Assembly: GCA_000149265.1 (NCBI GenBank)
Contig: CH003196.1
Location: 62,001 to 126,000, forward strand
Direction of reading: 5' to 3'
Length of the DNA: 64,000 nucleotides
Source: Ciona savignyi
Taxonomy: Eukaryota; Chordata; Ascidiacea; Phlebobranchia; Cionidae
The notes beneath the pieces were generated by a model. The model searched no databases, was not told the DNA's origin, and saw only the letters and a program-made list of their open reading frames with translations. The position numbers and the translations under genes were made by a program. Shown piece after piece: positions 21,796-33,815 of this stretch (within the stretch, counting starts at the first letter, position 1; each line of letters begins with the position of its first letter).

Positions 21796-24700
21796 ATGAA
21801 TTGGGTGATAGCGTTAGTGAATGTGCTGACTTTTGTGTCGTTAGGAAACAGCAGAATACTTCAAACTCAACAGAGAGCCGAAGAAGTTGATAATGTGAGG
21901 TCAAATCGAGTCGTTTTGTTCCCATTAAACGGCTGGAAAAATGTATCAAAGTTCGAGAGTTACTTAGAAGGAGGGTGGAATGTTGGCCAGAACTTAGCCA
22001 GTGACTTGAATCTGCCGGAGTCAACTTTGAATGAACTCCGACGATACGCTGACGGCGAGATATCTCCAGCTACCAACCTCAATCTTCCAAACTACCTCAA
22101 AGTCACAGAACTCAACCCATCACTAGCGAATTTGATTTTAGGCTCAAATAATCAAAGGTATAGTGCTTTAAAAATAAGTTGAAATAAATAGAATTTTCGT
22201 TTTATGTAAAATTTATATGGGTTTTATCATTCTTTTTATATAAAATTTTAATGAATTTTATCATTTTTTATGTAAATTTTAGATAGATAAAGACATTTTC
22301 GTTTTATGTGAAATTTAAATGGATTTTATTATTTTCTTTTAATATTATTTGCCACTTTCGGATGTTATTTGTTTTTAAGACTGTTCCTTGTGGTGTTGTT
22401 TAGGCCTTGATTAGCCCCATCACGTTTTAAGGCCACGCGGGGTCAATAAACTCACGATATATTTCCACAATACACACTTTCTAGCCGCAACAACCATGGC
22501 TGAAAGTTAATCCGCTAACTACCGCAAAGGGTAGCTAAGGTCGGGTTAATCACTCATATCTGTTATTCCCAGACGTCAAAATAAGTTCTTCAAGCGTTAT
22601 GTAATTGTCTGCATGAGTTGGACTTATACCAATAAGCATTGCATACATCACGATTAAAACACGATATTTTTATTATTATCGTTCATTAATAAGGTAAATT
22701 TTTGGAAGATGTATTTAGTTTAGTTTATTTTTATTCTTTTGTTTATTGAGCAAATTTTTGATATCGCGTGTTTTGATCAAAATTTGATATCTCCTCGGTA
22801 TACAATGTTGAATACGGTGTAGTCTGACGATTACCCAGCCCAGCGACTTTAACTTTGTCACCTCGTACATATATTAGTAGTCATTCCATATAGATGCTTT
22901 GTTTCTCGGGCCTATGGCACGCGGCATCATAATAATTAGACTTGTCATAATAATCTCTCGTTTATATCTCCCTCGGGGTCATGCCGACTGGATCACGTAC
23001 AACCATTTCCTTCCACAGACGGCCTAGCAGCCGCCAAAACGTGACCTGTGAGGTACAGTCCACGTACACATGCACAAGAAGAGTATTGGAACGATACACA
23101 GCGTTTTGTTTATGGCGTCTCTGTGATCGGTAGGTCGAAAATATTATTGAACACAAGACATGTTTTTGAACGAAAATTGCCGATTTAATCAGATTTCTTA
23201 TCGTATCATCTAAAGTGCATTACTCTCGACTAACAATTGAACACGAATATACAATGCAAGAAAACAGACAATAATCTCTTTTGTGCACAGCAATTTTCCG
23301 TTTAAAAACACATTAAGGCTTTACTTTAGTTCAGATAAGATAAGAATACGTTCTTGGTTGCAGGCAATATATGGTTAACCGATATGCTGGTGCTGTGTGT
23401 ATCATGTTCATTATATTATTTATAGCATCTTCGAACTAGGATATCCCATGTATTACTTAGCCATATTTTAACCCACATTTTCATAATGGCTTAAATACTC
23501 TTCAATATAACCAGATGTATTGTTTTTTTGTTATACTTTAAACTTTTCATCCTATTTTTTCTTAAATCCATATAACAAAGAATTTTTAGTTAAATTTTCA
23601 ATCAGAGAGAAAAAATACATTTTAACAAGAAAACTGGACTATAATCTGGTTCAAACCAGATAATTCAATAATGTATTGATTGTATCCACAGGTACCGTTA
23701 CGTAAACCGGGTGTCTCAATGCACAAGGACACATCAGGCCTGCTGTGCAGGGTTCACCTTGGCCACTAGTGGATACTGCGAGAGAGAAGCGGTATCACTA
23801 CCAGCAGGTAGCTAGCACATTTGTACATACACACAACAACTATAAGGGACTAGCCCATCATGAGTTCGAAACTTAACCCAGTAAAAAAGGTTGTTTAGTT
23901 TAGTTTATTTATTTTTCCCCAGTATTAAAAAATTAGACCTTCTGGTGCGGTCGTGTGGCCTAATGGTTAAATCGACCAATACATAAACCAACTATAAAAA
24001 ACGGTGTAAGGAAAGAGCCCATCATAAGTTCGAAACTTCACCCGGTAAAAAAAGAAAATAAGGAGTTTAGTTTAGTTTATTTATTATTTGCCCCAGTATT
24101 AAAAAATTGACAAACGAATCAAATTACGACACAGGAACAGGAAAAGACGGCAAAACGAACTGTCGTTAAAACACGTCATTAAAAAAGAATATTATTTAAT
24201 GAAGATAGCGGACGCGACCGCCAAACCTAAGGAAAATAACAATAATAAGCAAACAAATTTTAATTAAGACCAAAACAATATAGGCTAGCAGGTAACTAGC
24301 ACAATTAAATTATGACGTAACAAAAATGAGTCAGATCGTAGCTCGTCCTATTAGTATTCAGAATGGATACATAAATGTAACTTTTAAACTAGACTGAACT
24401 TTAATTAGACTACCCGCGGTGTTTAACCTAAGTTAACCTTGATACGTGTTTTGTTGACTTTGTTTGTTTATCTCCTTTTATTATAACCAGATCTTCATTT
24501 TGTACCGGGCTAGGTTTGAATCCGTTATGGACCAGGACCGTTTTTGTATATAATTTGTACAACCAGAGCGTATATATAGGAATGCACTAAAATGGTTTTT
24601 TTTAGCCGAAAAATTATGTGGGCTGGCCATGGTTATGACGTTAAAATGCTTATTCTCGTGTGTGGACAAAGACGATTCTTTTAACATCGGAAACCGCCAG

Positions 24701-27700
24701 ATCATCTAGTGCCCAGGGCTATTCTTATGTGTCATATTTGATATAATAACTATTGAGCGATATAATTCAATATGCCAGTTCAAAGCAACGCGAAATGGGT
24801 TGCATAACACACAATTTACTGGTAGGTTTTCGGCGGAGATGGTACTAAGAACCTTTCCGGTTGACCTTTGTCCTAAACCTCTATGAAACGAACCCAAATA
24901 AACATCCTTTCCAAAGAACAGGGGAAGAACAAAATCAAAAATCCATTCCTCCAAAATGCAAAATCATTTCTTTCTTAAAACTTAGCGGATTAATGGGTTC
25001 TACCAAATTAAAGAAACGTGTCTATCATATACAACACACTGAAATAGCTCCGGTAACCGACGATGGGCGCGAGGTGATCTGACGATTGCCCGTGTGTTAA
25101 CCCCTTTGGTTTTCCCATTCACGGGGATAAACATAAATATCCTATCCGAGCTTCATGCAAAACACTAAAAGCAAATCCAAATTAAATTTCCAGACTCCGG
25201 GTGTGGAACGCCCCGTCTTCTCACCCATCCAAATGGCGTCATACAGACGGCTGGTTACCCAAACGAAGCGTACAAAGGAGGGTTGGATTGCAGATGGACG
25301 ATTAGCGCAGCTGTTGGCTCCAAGATTGTTTTAAAAGTTGTGGATTTGGACATGGAAGACCCGAAGTAAGTGATTTATACCCAAGGACACAACCGACTAG
25401 CTAGCGACCAGATTCGAACCTGCAACCTTTCGGTTGAAAGTCTTCGCACTAAACCGCCAGACTAACCGGTCGGACTATCTGTCAGACACCCGTGTTGTGA
25501 CCACTGCCGTTGTTCCACACAAGGATATACACATAACTTTACCACCATAATTCGCTACAAATGTGGTACTATATATCTGGTTGGAAAACTAATTTATATT
25601 CTTTCCAATCAGCGGAATTTGTGACCTGACAAGGGGAACGTGCTACGAACAGTGCACTTTTGATCGCTTGCAAATCCGCGGGACTACGACCAACGCCACG
25701 AAAACGCTATGTGGGGGAATTCCCCCGTTCACTGATTACATCTCCACAGGCAATATGGTTGATGTCGTCTTTCATTCTGATGAAACAGTCGTCGGAAGAG
25801 GCTTTAAAATTGTCTACAGCATTCTGCGAGGTGGGAATAACTAGGAATGTGTGTTAATTGATAACTGAAATTAGATGAACCTAGGGGATTGATGGATTCT
25901 ACTAAATAAACCCACTAGATTGATGAGTTCTACTAAATTAAGGGAACGTTTCTATCATAAACAACACTCTGAAATAGCTTAGCTAAATAGCTATGGCAAT
26001 GATCATTCTCAGACGTGAAGAAAACTTTAATTTTATTATCATTAAGTAAAAATACAATTGACGTTCAAAACTGCATAAAATGAGTTACAGTTTACACTAT
26101 TTTCTATGCGTCTTGCGATTTATCATATTTTGTTTTACCCGCCTTTGTTTCGGGACCGTGATAGTCCGCTACTAGTTTCGAATTAACATATTGCAATTTT
26201 GTATTCGATCACACAAAACCGTCTAGCCAAACAATCTGATCGCTAGCTAGTCGGCTGTGTCCTTAGGCAAGGCACTTAACAGACATTGCCTGAACCTAGC
26301 GGATTAATGGGTTCTACCAAATTGAAGGAACGTCTCTATTATACACAACACACTGAAATAGCTCCGGTAACCCGACGGTGGGCGCGTGGTGATCTGACGA
26401 TTGCCTGCGTGTCAACCTCCTTGGTTTTCCCATTTGCGGGGATAAAAATGAATATCCTATCCTATTCAACCGTTCTCACGTTATCCCACTCCCCTCACAG
26501 CCTCGATGCTAAGGCCACAGACGTGCACCAATGGAAAGGTTTGGAAGAGATGTCACCGCAAGTGCGCCCTTACCTGTCAGAGCAACAGCAGACACCCGAG
26601 CACTTCGACATGGGGAAATTGCATTGAAAGTAAGAAACCTTGGTCGTTTATCTTGGGTTTATGTTAAACTGTGGAAATTGGAAACTTTGAAATTGAGTTG
26701 GAGGGGTTAGGTGAAAAAACAGGTCAAATACAGCTGTTTTAAATAACCTCTCCCGGAAAGCTAAAATGCCCTTTTCGGTTTTTCTGTCATGTCATATTGT
26801 ATACTCTTTATTAAACACATTTTTTACTGGGTCAAAGGTTGAAAATAATAGGCTTGTTACATAAGGAACATTTTAATGACATGAATCGGGCGCACTAACC
26901 ATTCGGCCACACTTACCTAAGTAAATAACCATTCGGCCACACTTACCTAAGTGAATAACCATTCGGCCACACTTACTCTATGTGAATCGGCTGCGCTAAC
27001 GATTTCCCACCCAACCATCCTCTTACACCACATACAACTTTTTCAGCCAACGGTCGGACTACAGCGGTGGCTAAGAGTGTAATAGATGACGTCACATGCG
27101 TGCCAGGATGCGTGTGTCCATCAGACCGACCAGTGCTCTACGGCAACCGATGCGAGAAAATCGAATTCTGCCCGAGTAAGTGGTGTTTTAATATACCAGG
27201 CATAGTTTTGAACCCACGACAGCTGGACTCATAGCTAGGTCCATTTTTAGTATTGTAACTTTATATAAGTCGGTTACGTTAACCGTTTGGTCGGGATATT
27301 TGTTTCAACTTATGAGAAAAGGAACGAAAACAGTATTCATGTTTATCCCCGTGAATGGGAGAACCTGCAACCTTTCGGTTGAAAGGAGCCGAACTAAACC
27401 ACGAGACTAAACGGTTGGACACGGGCGACGCAATTCGGCCATATAATTGCATATGTATCTTTATAACTCTTTGCTAACTCCTTACCTCTATATTCCTACA
27501 CAGACAATATTTGAGTGCGTTCCAGTCCAGCGTATAACTGATATATGTATATCTTTGCTAACCCCCTACCTCTATACCCACACAGACACAATATTCCAGT
27601 GCGGGAGATCCATACCTCGACCGACTCCGAAAATCTTAGGTAAGTATTGTTAATCACAGAATCCCACAAATTCAAACTGTTAAATTCCATTTCTGTGTAA

Positions 27701-30700
27701 GACCCTCAGCTCGACTGCGGATACGAGTCATCTCACCAATTGATTAATGTTTTAACTTCGTTTTCAACCCAAACGTTGATAATGGGTCATATCGTGTTAC
27801 TCTTTATTTTAGGCGAGTATAGGGGAATACCCGTGGAATTTCGCCTCATTAATTATGATGTACATTAATCTCTAATTATGATGTTTAAAAATCCCCGATT
27901 TCCCAGACCCATCCTAAAGTGACAACCCAGTCTACTTTAGGATAGGATATTCATGTTTATCATCGTGAATGGGAAAACCAAGGTGGTTAACACACGGGCA
28001 ATCGTCAGATCACCTCGCGCCCACCGTCTGGTTACTACTGCAATGTGTTGATTCCCTACACACCACCCTAAAGTTACAACCCCGGTTCCCTTTAACTGAA
28101 CAATTAATAACAACCCCACCTCTCCAGGCGGACGATGGGCTGGTCTAGGGGAATTCCCGTGGATGGTACAAATGACGGCCAACGACCAGCATTCTCTGTG
28201 TGGGGGAACTCTTATCTGTTCCAATTGGGTTCTCACAGCCGCACATTGCTTCCTCGATAAAGTAAACTTTGCTATGTGAGTCCCATTTTAGTCTATTTTT
28301 GCTCTTCATTCATTACAAAATGGCACAATTATTTTAAGTTAAGGAGAAAGTATATAACGGCAAAACAGTGGTGATTAAAACACGTCAGTGAATACGTGCG
28401 GTGTAGCAAGAAAAAATACATTATTTAAAATAAAAATAAGTTAGGGCAGAAAACTTTAAATCAAAATTAATAAAAATGTTAACCTTGACTAAAAGTGTGA
28501 AACCGTGTACGGTCGTGTGGTCGAATGGGTAACGCGACCGATACATACACTGACTCTTAAAAAAACTGTCAATAAAAACTTAATTCAATAAAAAATGTGA
28601 AAGCGCGAACCATTATCGAGGGTGAACCGGCTTGCGTTTTGTACTGGTCGGTTTGTGGAGATTTCTGCGACCTGAAGAGTAGTACTGGAAATCAATTTAT
28701 GATTTTCCGTATTCTTTGCTTCGTTTTGTATATAGTTCCCATCATTTGGTCATTGCCAATTAAATACAGTGGAACCCCGCTTGGAGACCACCCCGATAAC
28801 ACGACCACCTCATTATCAAGACCACTTTAGTGCGGTCCCGAATAATTTACTATGGTAATGTATTGTATTCTGTTTCAATAACGCGACCACCCCGGTTTCC
28901 AGACCAGGACCGCCATATTTTGGTCCAAAACTCCAAATTTGACCCCGCTTAAGTGACCACATGTGCTAAATAATTTGCTTTTGTCAGCAAAATAATATGG
29001 TTAAATTTTATTTATGATCAAAACAATAAGAATAAATGAGCGCACACAAAAAATATAGCAGACAGAACTAAATCCTACAAGATAAAATTAATTAATTCTG
29101 CAGAATATGATAAAAATAATGGCATTTGGTAAAAAATTAGTAAAAATGCAGACGTTTAAGCTGCATATGACGACAACTNNNNNNNNNNNNNNNNNNNNNN
29201 NNNNNNNNNNNNNNNNNNNNNNNNNNNNNNNNNNNNNNNNNNNNNNNNNNNNNNNNNNNNNNNNNNNNNNNNNNNNNNNNNNNNNNNNNNNNNNNNNNNN
29301 NNNNNNNNNNNNNNNNNNNNNNNNNNNNNNNNNNNNNNNNNNNNNNNNNNNNNNNNNNNNNNNNNNNNNNNNNNNNNNNNNNNNNNNNNNNNNNNNNNNN
29401 NNNNNNNNNNNNNNNNNNNNNNNNNNNNNNNNNNNNNNNNNNNNNNNNNNNNNNNNNNNNNNNNNNNNNNNNNNNNNNNNNNNNNNNNNNNNNNNNNNNN
29501 NNNNNNNNNNNNNNNNNNNNGAAATTCAACGAATTGTTAAGCCGGATTTTCATTAAATAAAGTACAGCTCGAAATCGTGCGAAAAACGCCGATTAAAGTC
29601 GCGAGGTCAGGTTAGTTTAAGCTGGCACCTGTATGCCGGGCGTGAGTAGCGATTTGAGCAGTGACGTCAGCAAATTAACTATATGACGACACTTTACGTT
29701 AACTCGTTAACACATGAGTCACGAAGTATTTAGTGACAGTTAGATTAATTGATGGCTGTCCAGAGTAATTGATTCGTTGGCGATGATTTAAACCACGTAG
29801 GTGCTGTTAACTTTAAACCGGTTTATAATATTTTGCATAACAATGTAGTGTTACAATGTCATATCTGAGTGCCTATTAATTGATTACGATGTGACATTTG
29901 ACCAAATCTGATAATAATTACATGTCGTTGTTGATCCTTCCCGCCCAAAACTTAAAGGCGGCATTTTGGGAAAATGCAGTTTACGTTATTTTAGCTCACT
30001 GCTAAACTAAAACTAAAACGTCTATACTGAATACAATCCTCGAAAATCAATTTCTAGACTGTGGGCATTTGGAATTGTGACTTAATAACGCGCTTTCCCA
30101 GCACAGGGATACACATGATTATCTTAACATCCTACCGGTTAGGCTGGTGGTTTAGTGCGACGTCTTTAAACCGAGAGGTTTAAGGGTCGAAACTTGTCGC
30201 TAGCTAGTCGGTTGTGCTCTTGGGCAAGTCACTTAAAGGACATTGCCTGAACCCAGCGGATTAACGGGTTCTACTAAATTGAAAGAACGTGTCTATCATA
30301 TACAACACACTGCAATAGCTCCAGTAACCTGACGATGGGCGCAAGGTGATCTGACGATTGCTCGTATGTTAACCCCCTTGGTTTTCCCATTCACGGGGAT
30401 AAACATAATTATCCCATCCTATCCTATCATCCGGTCCAACCAAACTTGATACATTTCAGGCCAGAGCGAGTGGACATCGGTCAGTATTTGTTCCAAGTTG
30501 GCAAGTATTGGAAGTATAAACAACGGGACGGAAGAAGGGTACAGGTGGGTGGTCAGTTTTTTCCAGTTTATAACATATTTTTACCAATGCGGTATTGAAA
30601 AATGGTACTTAAATTTAGTTATGGTGTGCATAGGTATAGGTCATATATAAATGGGGAAATATACACGAACGGAAAGGTACGGTCGCGTAGCCAAATCGTT

Positions 30701-33069
30701 AGCGCGACCGATACTTGTACCGATGTTATATACATAAACTGTCCTTGTGCGTAGCCAATCATGGGTTCGAAACTTGGTTTGGTAAAAAAAGACGAAACAA
30801 AAAAACATGCTAACTCTTAATTACGGTAACTTAAGTTGCAAACCGAATGCTAATTTTTTAAGACGTTCGTATTTTTTAATACATCGGTTTCTATAATCCT
30901 ACATTATACGACAGACTTACCGAGCCAAACGAGTTATCATCCACCCGCAATACAACTTCGAGCTTGACCGTGAAGACATAGCGCTCATAGAGCTGGACGG
31001 ATACGTAGAAGATATGACGAACGTGCGACCTATATGTTTGCCACCTGCGCTTCCGATCCATGTAGCGTCAGAATACACCTTCAACAGAACGGGGGGGTAC
31101 CCAAATGTCGGCGACACGTGTAAAGCGCTAGGATGGGGGCTTACGAGAAGTGAGTACAGTTTTTAGCAATGCTAAGTTTCGAACCCAGATAAGCTCGTTA
31201 ATTTTTTGGGACGGTCGCGTTAACCATTCGGCCACACGTCCGTTCAGAGAAGTGATTACGTTTGGAACGTTTGTTTGGCCAATTGGTTAACGTTTACCAT
31301 TTTTATACATAATTATACACAACAAGCATGTATGTGACAATTTCATAATGGAATCGAAATTGTAAAGAAGTAGTTGTTACATGTTTTTCATTTTCTTTGC
31401 CATTTTATGGATCACAGCATTTATGAATCGGCTACGTTTACCATTTGGCTACACAGCCGTTTAGAGCTCAACTAAATAAAAAAAAAACTATTCGCGTGTG
31501 GCTGAATGGTTAGCGCGACTGATTACTGCGTCTCATGCCGTTGTCGAAACGAATGTCGCCTAAGACTATTGGATTAATTAGGATATTACTCATTAATATA
31601 CGCTTAATATAATGATTGAGTTAAACAAACGCTAATAAGAATGTCTCCTAATCGCCCACAACATAATGCAATAGCTCCGGTAACCCGACGGTGGGCGCGA
31701 GGTAATCTGACGATTGCCTGTGTGATAACGCCCCTTGCATTTTCTATTGTCCACGGTGAAACATGAATATCATGTCGTAATTCAAATCTCACGTATCTGC
31801 AACAATTAAAATAATACATAAATATTCTATCCTGACACACCTAATAATTAGGCCTATTATTTAGTTCACATTACAAGCTATTAAGAAAATCGTTCCCATT
31901 AAAACACTAAAAATATACGCTTCCATTTAAACACTAAATATTAAAGCGGTTATTCCGTCTTTCCCGCAGATATTGGACCAAGCTCAGCGATACTGAAGGA
32001 GACGGATTTAACGGTGGCTCCAGGCTCGGGTTGCGCAAGCTACCACGACTATAACTGGCGCAAAGTCCTATGTGCTGGAGGTAGTACGGGGCGAGATACT
32101 TGCAAGGTAAGATATTTAGAGTTTTACCCAAACATTCTGCTAGTTTCCATATATTCTGCTAGTCTACCCAGATATTTTGTTATTTTTACCCAGATATTTT
32201 GCTATTTACCCTGATATTTTACTATTTTTACCCAGATATTTTGCTAGTTTTACCCAGACAATTTAGTAGAACCCATCAATCCATTGGGTTCAGGCAATTT
32301 CCACTATTTTACTGAGCTAATTTTCGAACCCACGATGGGTTCGTCACCAGGACCGTTTATTGTATAATACAGTGGTTCTCAAACTTTTTTTGGTTGCGAC
32401 GCCTATCCAAAAGTTTTCTAAGCTTGCGACGCACCAGTCATTAAACTATTGCTACCAAAGTTATATTTAGTGGTATTGCACACGTAATAAAGAAATGAAA
32501 TACAATAAAAGAACAATAGCCACGTCCCCGCCCGTTAGTAACATAGTTCAAATATAATGTGACGTGTGGTCGTGGAACCTTAGGAGAATATTTAAAACTG
32601 CGACCCTCATTACTTTTTTAACGTATATTCGTGATGGATATTTACTTATAATGAGTGAAGTTTCGAGCGCAATGGCTGTGCGACGCTCTACACGATTTTA
32701 AACGACGCACCAGGGCGTCGCGACGCACAGTTTGAGAACCTCTGGTATAATAGTCGGTATATGTATCGATCGCGTTAACCATTCGACCACACGACCGTAC
32801 TCCACTAAGTGCTTTGCCCAAGGGCACAACCGACCAGCTAGTGAACAAGCTAACCTGTCGGCCATTATAGTTTTAACAGCTAGGTGTCTCTACAGGGCGA
32901 CAGCGGTGGACCATTTCAATGCTCAGTCAACGGCCGCTGGTTCATCTACGGCATAACCAGTTTCGGGCACGATTGTGCAAGGGGACTCCCCGGAGGTTAT
33001 ACCCGAGTTAACCACTATTTGATGTGGATTCGGTATTACGTAGGCAACCAGTGTGGCGTGCCTAGGTGA
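21796..33069 (+). CDS. Secreted CUB-TIL-trypsin-like serine protease
   Basis: Twelve coding exons join in phase: 21796-22157, 23692-23807, 25194-25365, 25613-25830, 26501-26629, 27047-27175, 27586-27639, 28128-28275, 30460-30544, 30915-31149, 31970-32106 and 32896-33069 (TGA), giving about 652 residues. Residues 1-20 are a hydrophobic signal peptide, so the protein should be secreted. A unique segment runs to about 120, and a small Cys-rich block (QACCAGF) lies at about 122-160. A CUB domain spans about 164-289, a trypsin-inhibitor-like (TIL) Cys-rich module about 298-375, and the S1 protease domain about 392-652. The zymogen would be cut at PTPK391-ILGG. The triad is visible: His433 in LTAAHC, Asp492 in REDIALIEL and Ser598 in GDSGGPF. 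Asp592, six residues before the catalytic Ser, predicts cleavage after Arg/Lys. Introns are full of SINEs and one holds three nested elements. The substrate cannot be told. ATTAAA at about 33263 is a possible polyadenylation signal. The gene appears intact. Confidence 0.9.
22158..23691 (+). other. Protease intron 1
   Basis: 1.5-kb intron with GTATAG donor and CCACAG acceptor. It is AT-rich and nothing else is recognised. Confidence 0.7.
23839..24285 (+). mobile_element. SINE-B + repeat C composite, one truncated and one complete unit in tandem
   Basis: Order: SINE-B 3' part (23839-23885), repeat C 5' part (23889-23937), complete SINE-B (23943-24060), complete repeat C (24062-24285). Each SINE-B A-tail (GGTAAAAAA) runs directly into GTTTAGTTTAGTTTATTTAT, the start of repeat C. 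The two may be one composite element. Confidence 0.7.
24983..25148 (+). mobile_element. SINE-A, 5'-truncated
   Basis: Starts at AGCGGATTAATGGG and runs to ATCCTATCC; ends about 45 nt before protease exon 3. Confidence 0.85.
25379..25474 (-). mobile_element. SINE-A head fragment beside a splice donor
   Basis: Contains only the tRNA-like head and central block, reversed (GACTAGCTAGCGACCAG, GATTCGAACCTGC). It begins 13 nt after the donor of protease exon 3. Confidence 0.85.
25876..25985 (+). mobile_element. SINE-A fragment with internal duplication
   Basis: GATTGATGGATTCTACTAAA occurs twice in a row, then AACGTTTCTATCATAAACAA; lies 45 nt after the protease exon 4 donor. Confidence 0.7.
26238..26466 (+). 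mobile_element. SINE-A, 5'-truncated
   Basis: From GATCGCTAGCTAGTCGG to ATCCTATCC; its end is 35 nt from the acceptor of protease exon 5. Confidence 0.88.
26894..26985. repeat. Three tandem copies of a 28-bp piece of SINE-B
   Basis: TAACCATTCGGCCACACTTA is repeated three times upstream of protease exon 6. The core is the reverse complement of the SINE-B A-box region, so this is a local expansion of a SINE-B fragment. Confidence 0.8.
27336..27420 (-). mobile_element. SINE-A with large internal deletion
   Basis: The 3' tail (ATTCATGTTTATCCCCGTG) is joined directly to the tRNA-like head (AACCTGCAACCTTTCGGTTG). Confidence 0.8.
27466..27600. repeat. Duplicated 3' splice site region before protease exon 7
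   Basis: The segment CTAACTCCTTACCTCTATATT...ACACAGACAATATTTGAGTGCG is repeated about 85 bp downstream as CTAACCCCCTACCTCTATACCC...ACACAGACACAATATTCCAGTGCG. The second copy is the true exon 7 start (27586), since only it gives the expected FQCGR...KILGG sequence. The first is a decoy acceptor. Confidence 0.75.
27939..28053 (-). mobile_element. SINE-A fragment (3' part)
   Basis: AGGATAGGATATTCATG to CACCGTCTGGTTAC, ending about 75 nt before protease exon 8. Confidence 0.85.
28297..28425 (+). repeat. Repeat C, diverged
   Basis: CATTACAAAATGGCACAATT, ACGGCAAAACAGTGGTGATT and AAAACACGTCAGTGAATACG; just after protease exon 8. Confidence 0.5.
28507..28572 (+). mobile_element. SINE-B head fragment
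   Basis: CGTGTGGTCGAATGGGTAACG to ACTCTTAAAAAAACTGTC. Confidence 0.75.
28767..29520 (+). mobile_element. Pogo/Tc1-mariner-like element; right end hidden in assembly gap
   Basis: The left end CAGTGGAACCCCGCTTGGAG follows a TA. The interior from about 29040 (AATTAATTCTGCAGAATATG, GCATTTGGTAAAAAATTAGT, CATATGACGACAACT) matches the element at 58.6-58.87 kb, which supplies the other terminus. No transposase was seen; it lies in protease intron 8. Confidence 0.7.
29179..29520. other. Assembly gap, 342 N
   Basis: Run of N within the pogo-like element in protease intron 8, probably caused by the repeat. Confidence 0.95.
30133..30428 (+). mobile_element. SINE-A, full length
   Basis: Complete element whose tail ends 31 nt before the acceptor of protease exon 9. 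Confidence 0.9.
30676..30791 (+). mobile_element. SINE-B
   Basis: Complete: GGTCGCGTAGCCAAATCG to GGGTTCGAAACTTGG and the A-rich tail, in protease intron 9. Confidence 0.85.
31163..31243 (-). mobile_element. SINE-B, minus strand, internally deleted
   Basis: GCTAAGTTTCGAACCCAGAT, then GGTCGCGTTAACCATTCGG; starts 14 nt after the protease exon 10 donor. Confidence 0.78.
31494..31530 (+). mobile_element. SINE-B head fragment
   Basis: CGTGTGGCTGAATGGTTAGC GCGACTGATTA. Confidence 0.6.
31660..31775 (+). mobile_element. SINE-A fragment (3' part)
   Basis: ATGCAATAGCTCCGGTAACC through ACATGAATATC. Confidence 0.75.
32312..32796 (-). mobile_element. SINE-B copy interrupted by a hAT MITE (middle of three nested elements)
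   Basis: The outer parts read TTCGAACCCACGATGGG...GGACCGTTTATTGTATAATA and AGTCGGTATATGTATCGATC...ACCATTCGACCACACGACCG. These are two halves of one minus-strand SINE-B. The hAT element 32370-32744 lies between them. Confidence 0.8.
32370..32744. mobile_element. hAT-type MITE with perfect 8-bp target duplication (innermost)
   Basis: Terminal inverted repeats CAGTGGTTCTCAAACT and AGTTTGAGAACCTCTG, flanked on both sides by GTATAATA (32362-32369 and 32745-32752). The 8-bp duplication and CAG...CTG ends are characteristic of the hAT superfamily. It has no transposase ORF. Confidence 0.92.
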
Positions 33070-33617
33070 TCTGTGACGACATAACCGATGTAGAACGTTC
33101 GTCATATTATAATGTTCCGAAATTATTATGCCTTTGTTTGCCATATTTAATCCCATTCATTTCTTTTCGCAATGATGTCATATATACTACTACTACTACA
33201 AAACATACCGCATGTAAAATATGCAAAACTTTCAATTTTTTTCTTTGTTATTTAGGACCCTAATTAAAAACCTGACATTTCTAATTTGACGTATTTTAAA
33301 CCACGTTATTTTATTAATAGTTTTTCGACTTGAATCAACCGAGTAAATATTAACTATCACTGAAGCTACCTTTAGGGAAAACTTTTTGCTGCACAGCCAA
33401 CTGGCCGGACAACCACAGTCCTGAAAATTCCTTGAATGTAGCTTTTCAACCCATCATGATATTACCCCCACCCACCCACACACTTTCTTGATGATTTTTG
33501 CCGAAATGTTCCGTTTGATTTCGTTTCATTGTAAATACAGATTTACGTTTATCCGACGATGAATTGCAACTTAGATACACACAAAGCTAAGACATTATAA
33601 ATTCCACCTATATAAAC

Positions 33618-33815
33618 CAGTGGTTCTTAAACTGGGTTGGATCGAACCCTAGGGGGTTCGATGAGTCAGTATCAGGGGTTCCGCGGATATTAGGATAAGT
33701 TCACTTCAGGCTCAAGTTTTTTAACAGATATATTTTGAATTTCAACGAAGGGTTCGGTGAATGCACGCATAAAACTTGCGGGTTTCGGTACCTCCAACAA
33801 GTTTAAGAACCACTG
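33618..33815. mobile_element. hAT-type MITE with perfect 8-bp target duplication
   Basis: 198 bp with inverted ends CAGTGGTTCTTAAACT and AGTTTAAGAACCACTG, flanked by ATATAAAC at 33610-33617 and 33816-33823. It has no coding capacity and lies 550 bp downstream of the protease stop. Confidence 0.92.

Larger units (their letters stand above)
32262..32863 (-). mobile_element. SINE-A copy interrupted by SINE-B (outermost of three nested elements)
   Basis: The flanks 32262-32311 (TAGTAGAACCCATCAATCC, GGTTCAGGCAATTTCCAC) and 32797-32863 (ACTAAGTGCTTTGCCCAAGG, AACCGACCAGCTAGTG) are consecutive parts of one minus-strand SINE-A. TCCAC is repeated at the two junctions. Confidence 0.75.

Noticed and set aside
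21791-22024. Minus-strand ORF antisense to protease exon 1
   Set aside because: Shadow of the real coding exon.
29107-29556. ORFs spanning the N run
   Set aside because: They consist of unknown bases plus transposon sequence.
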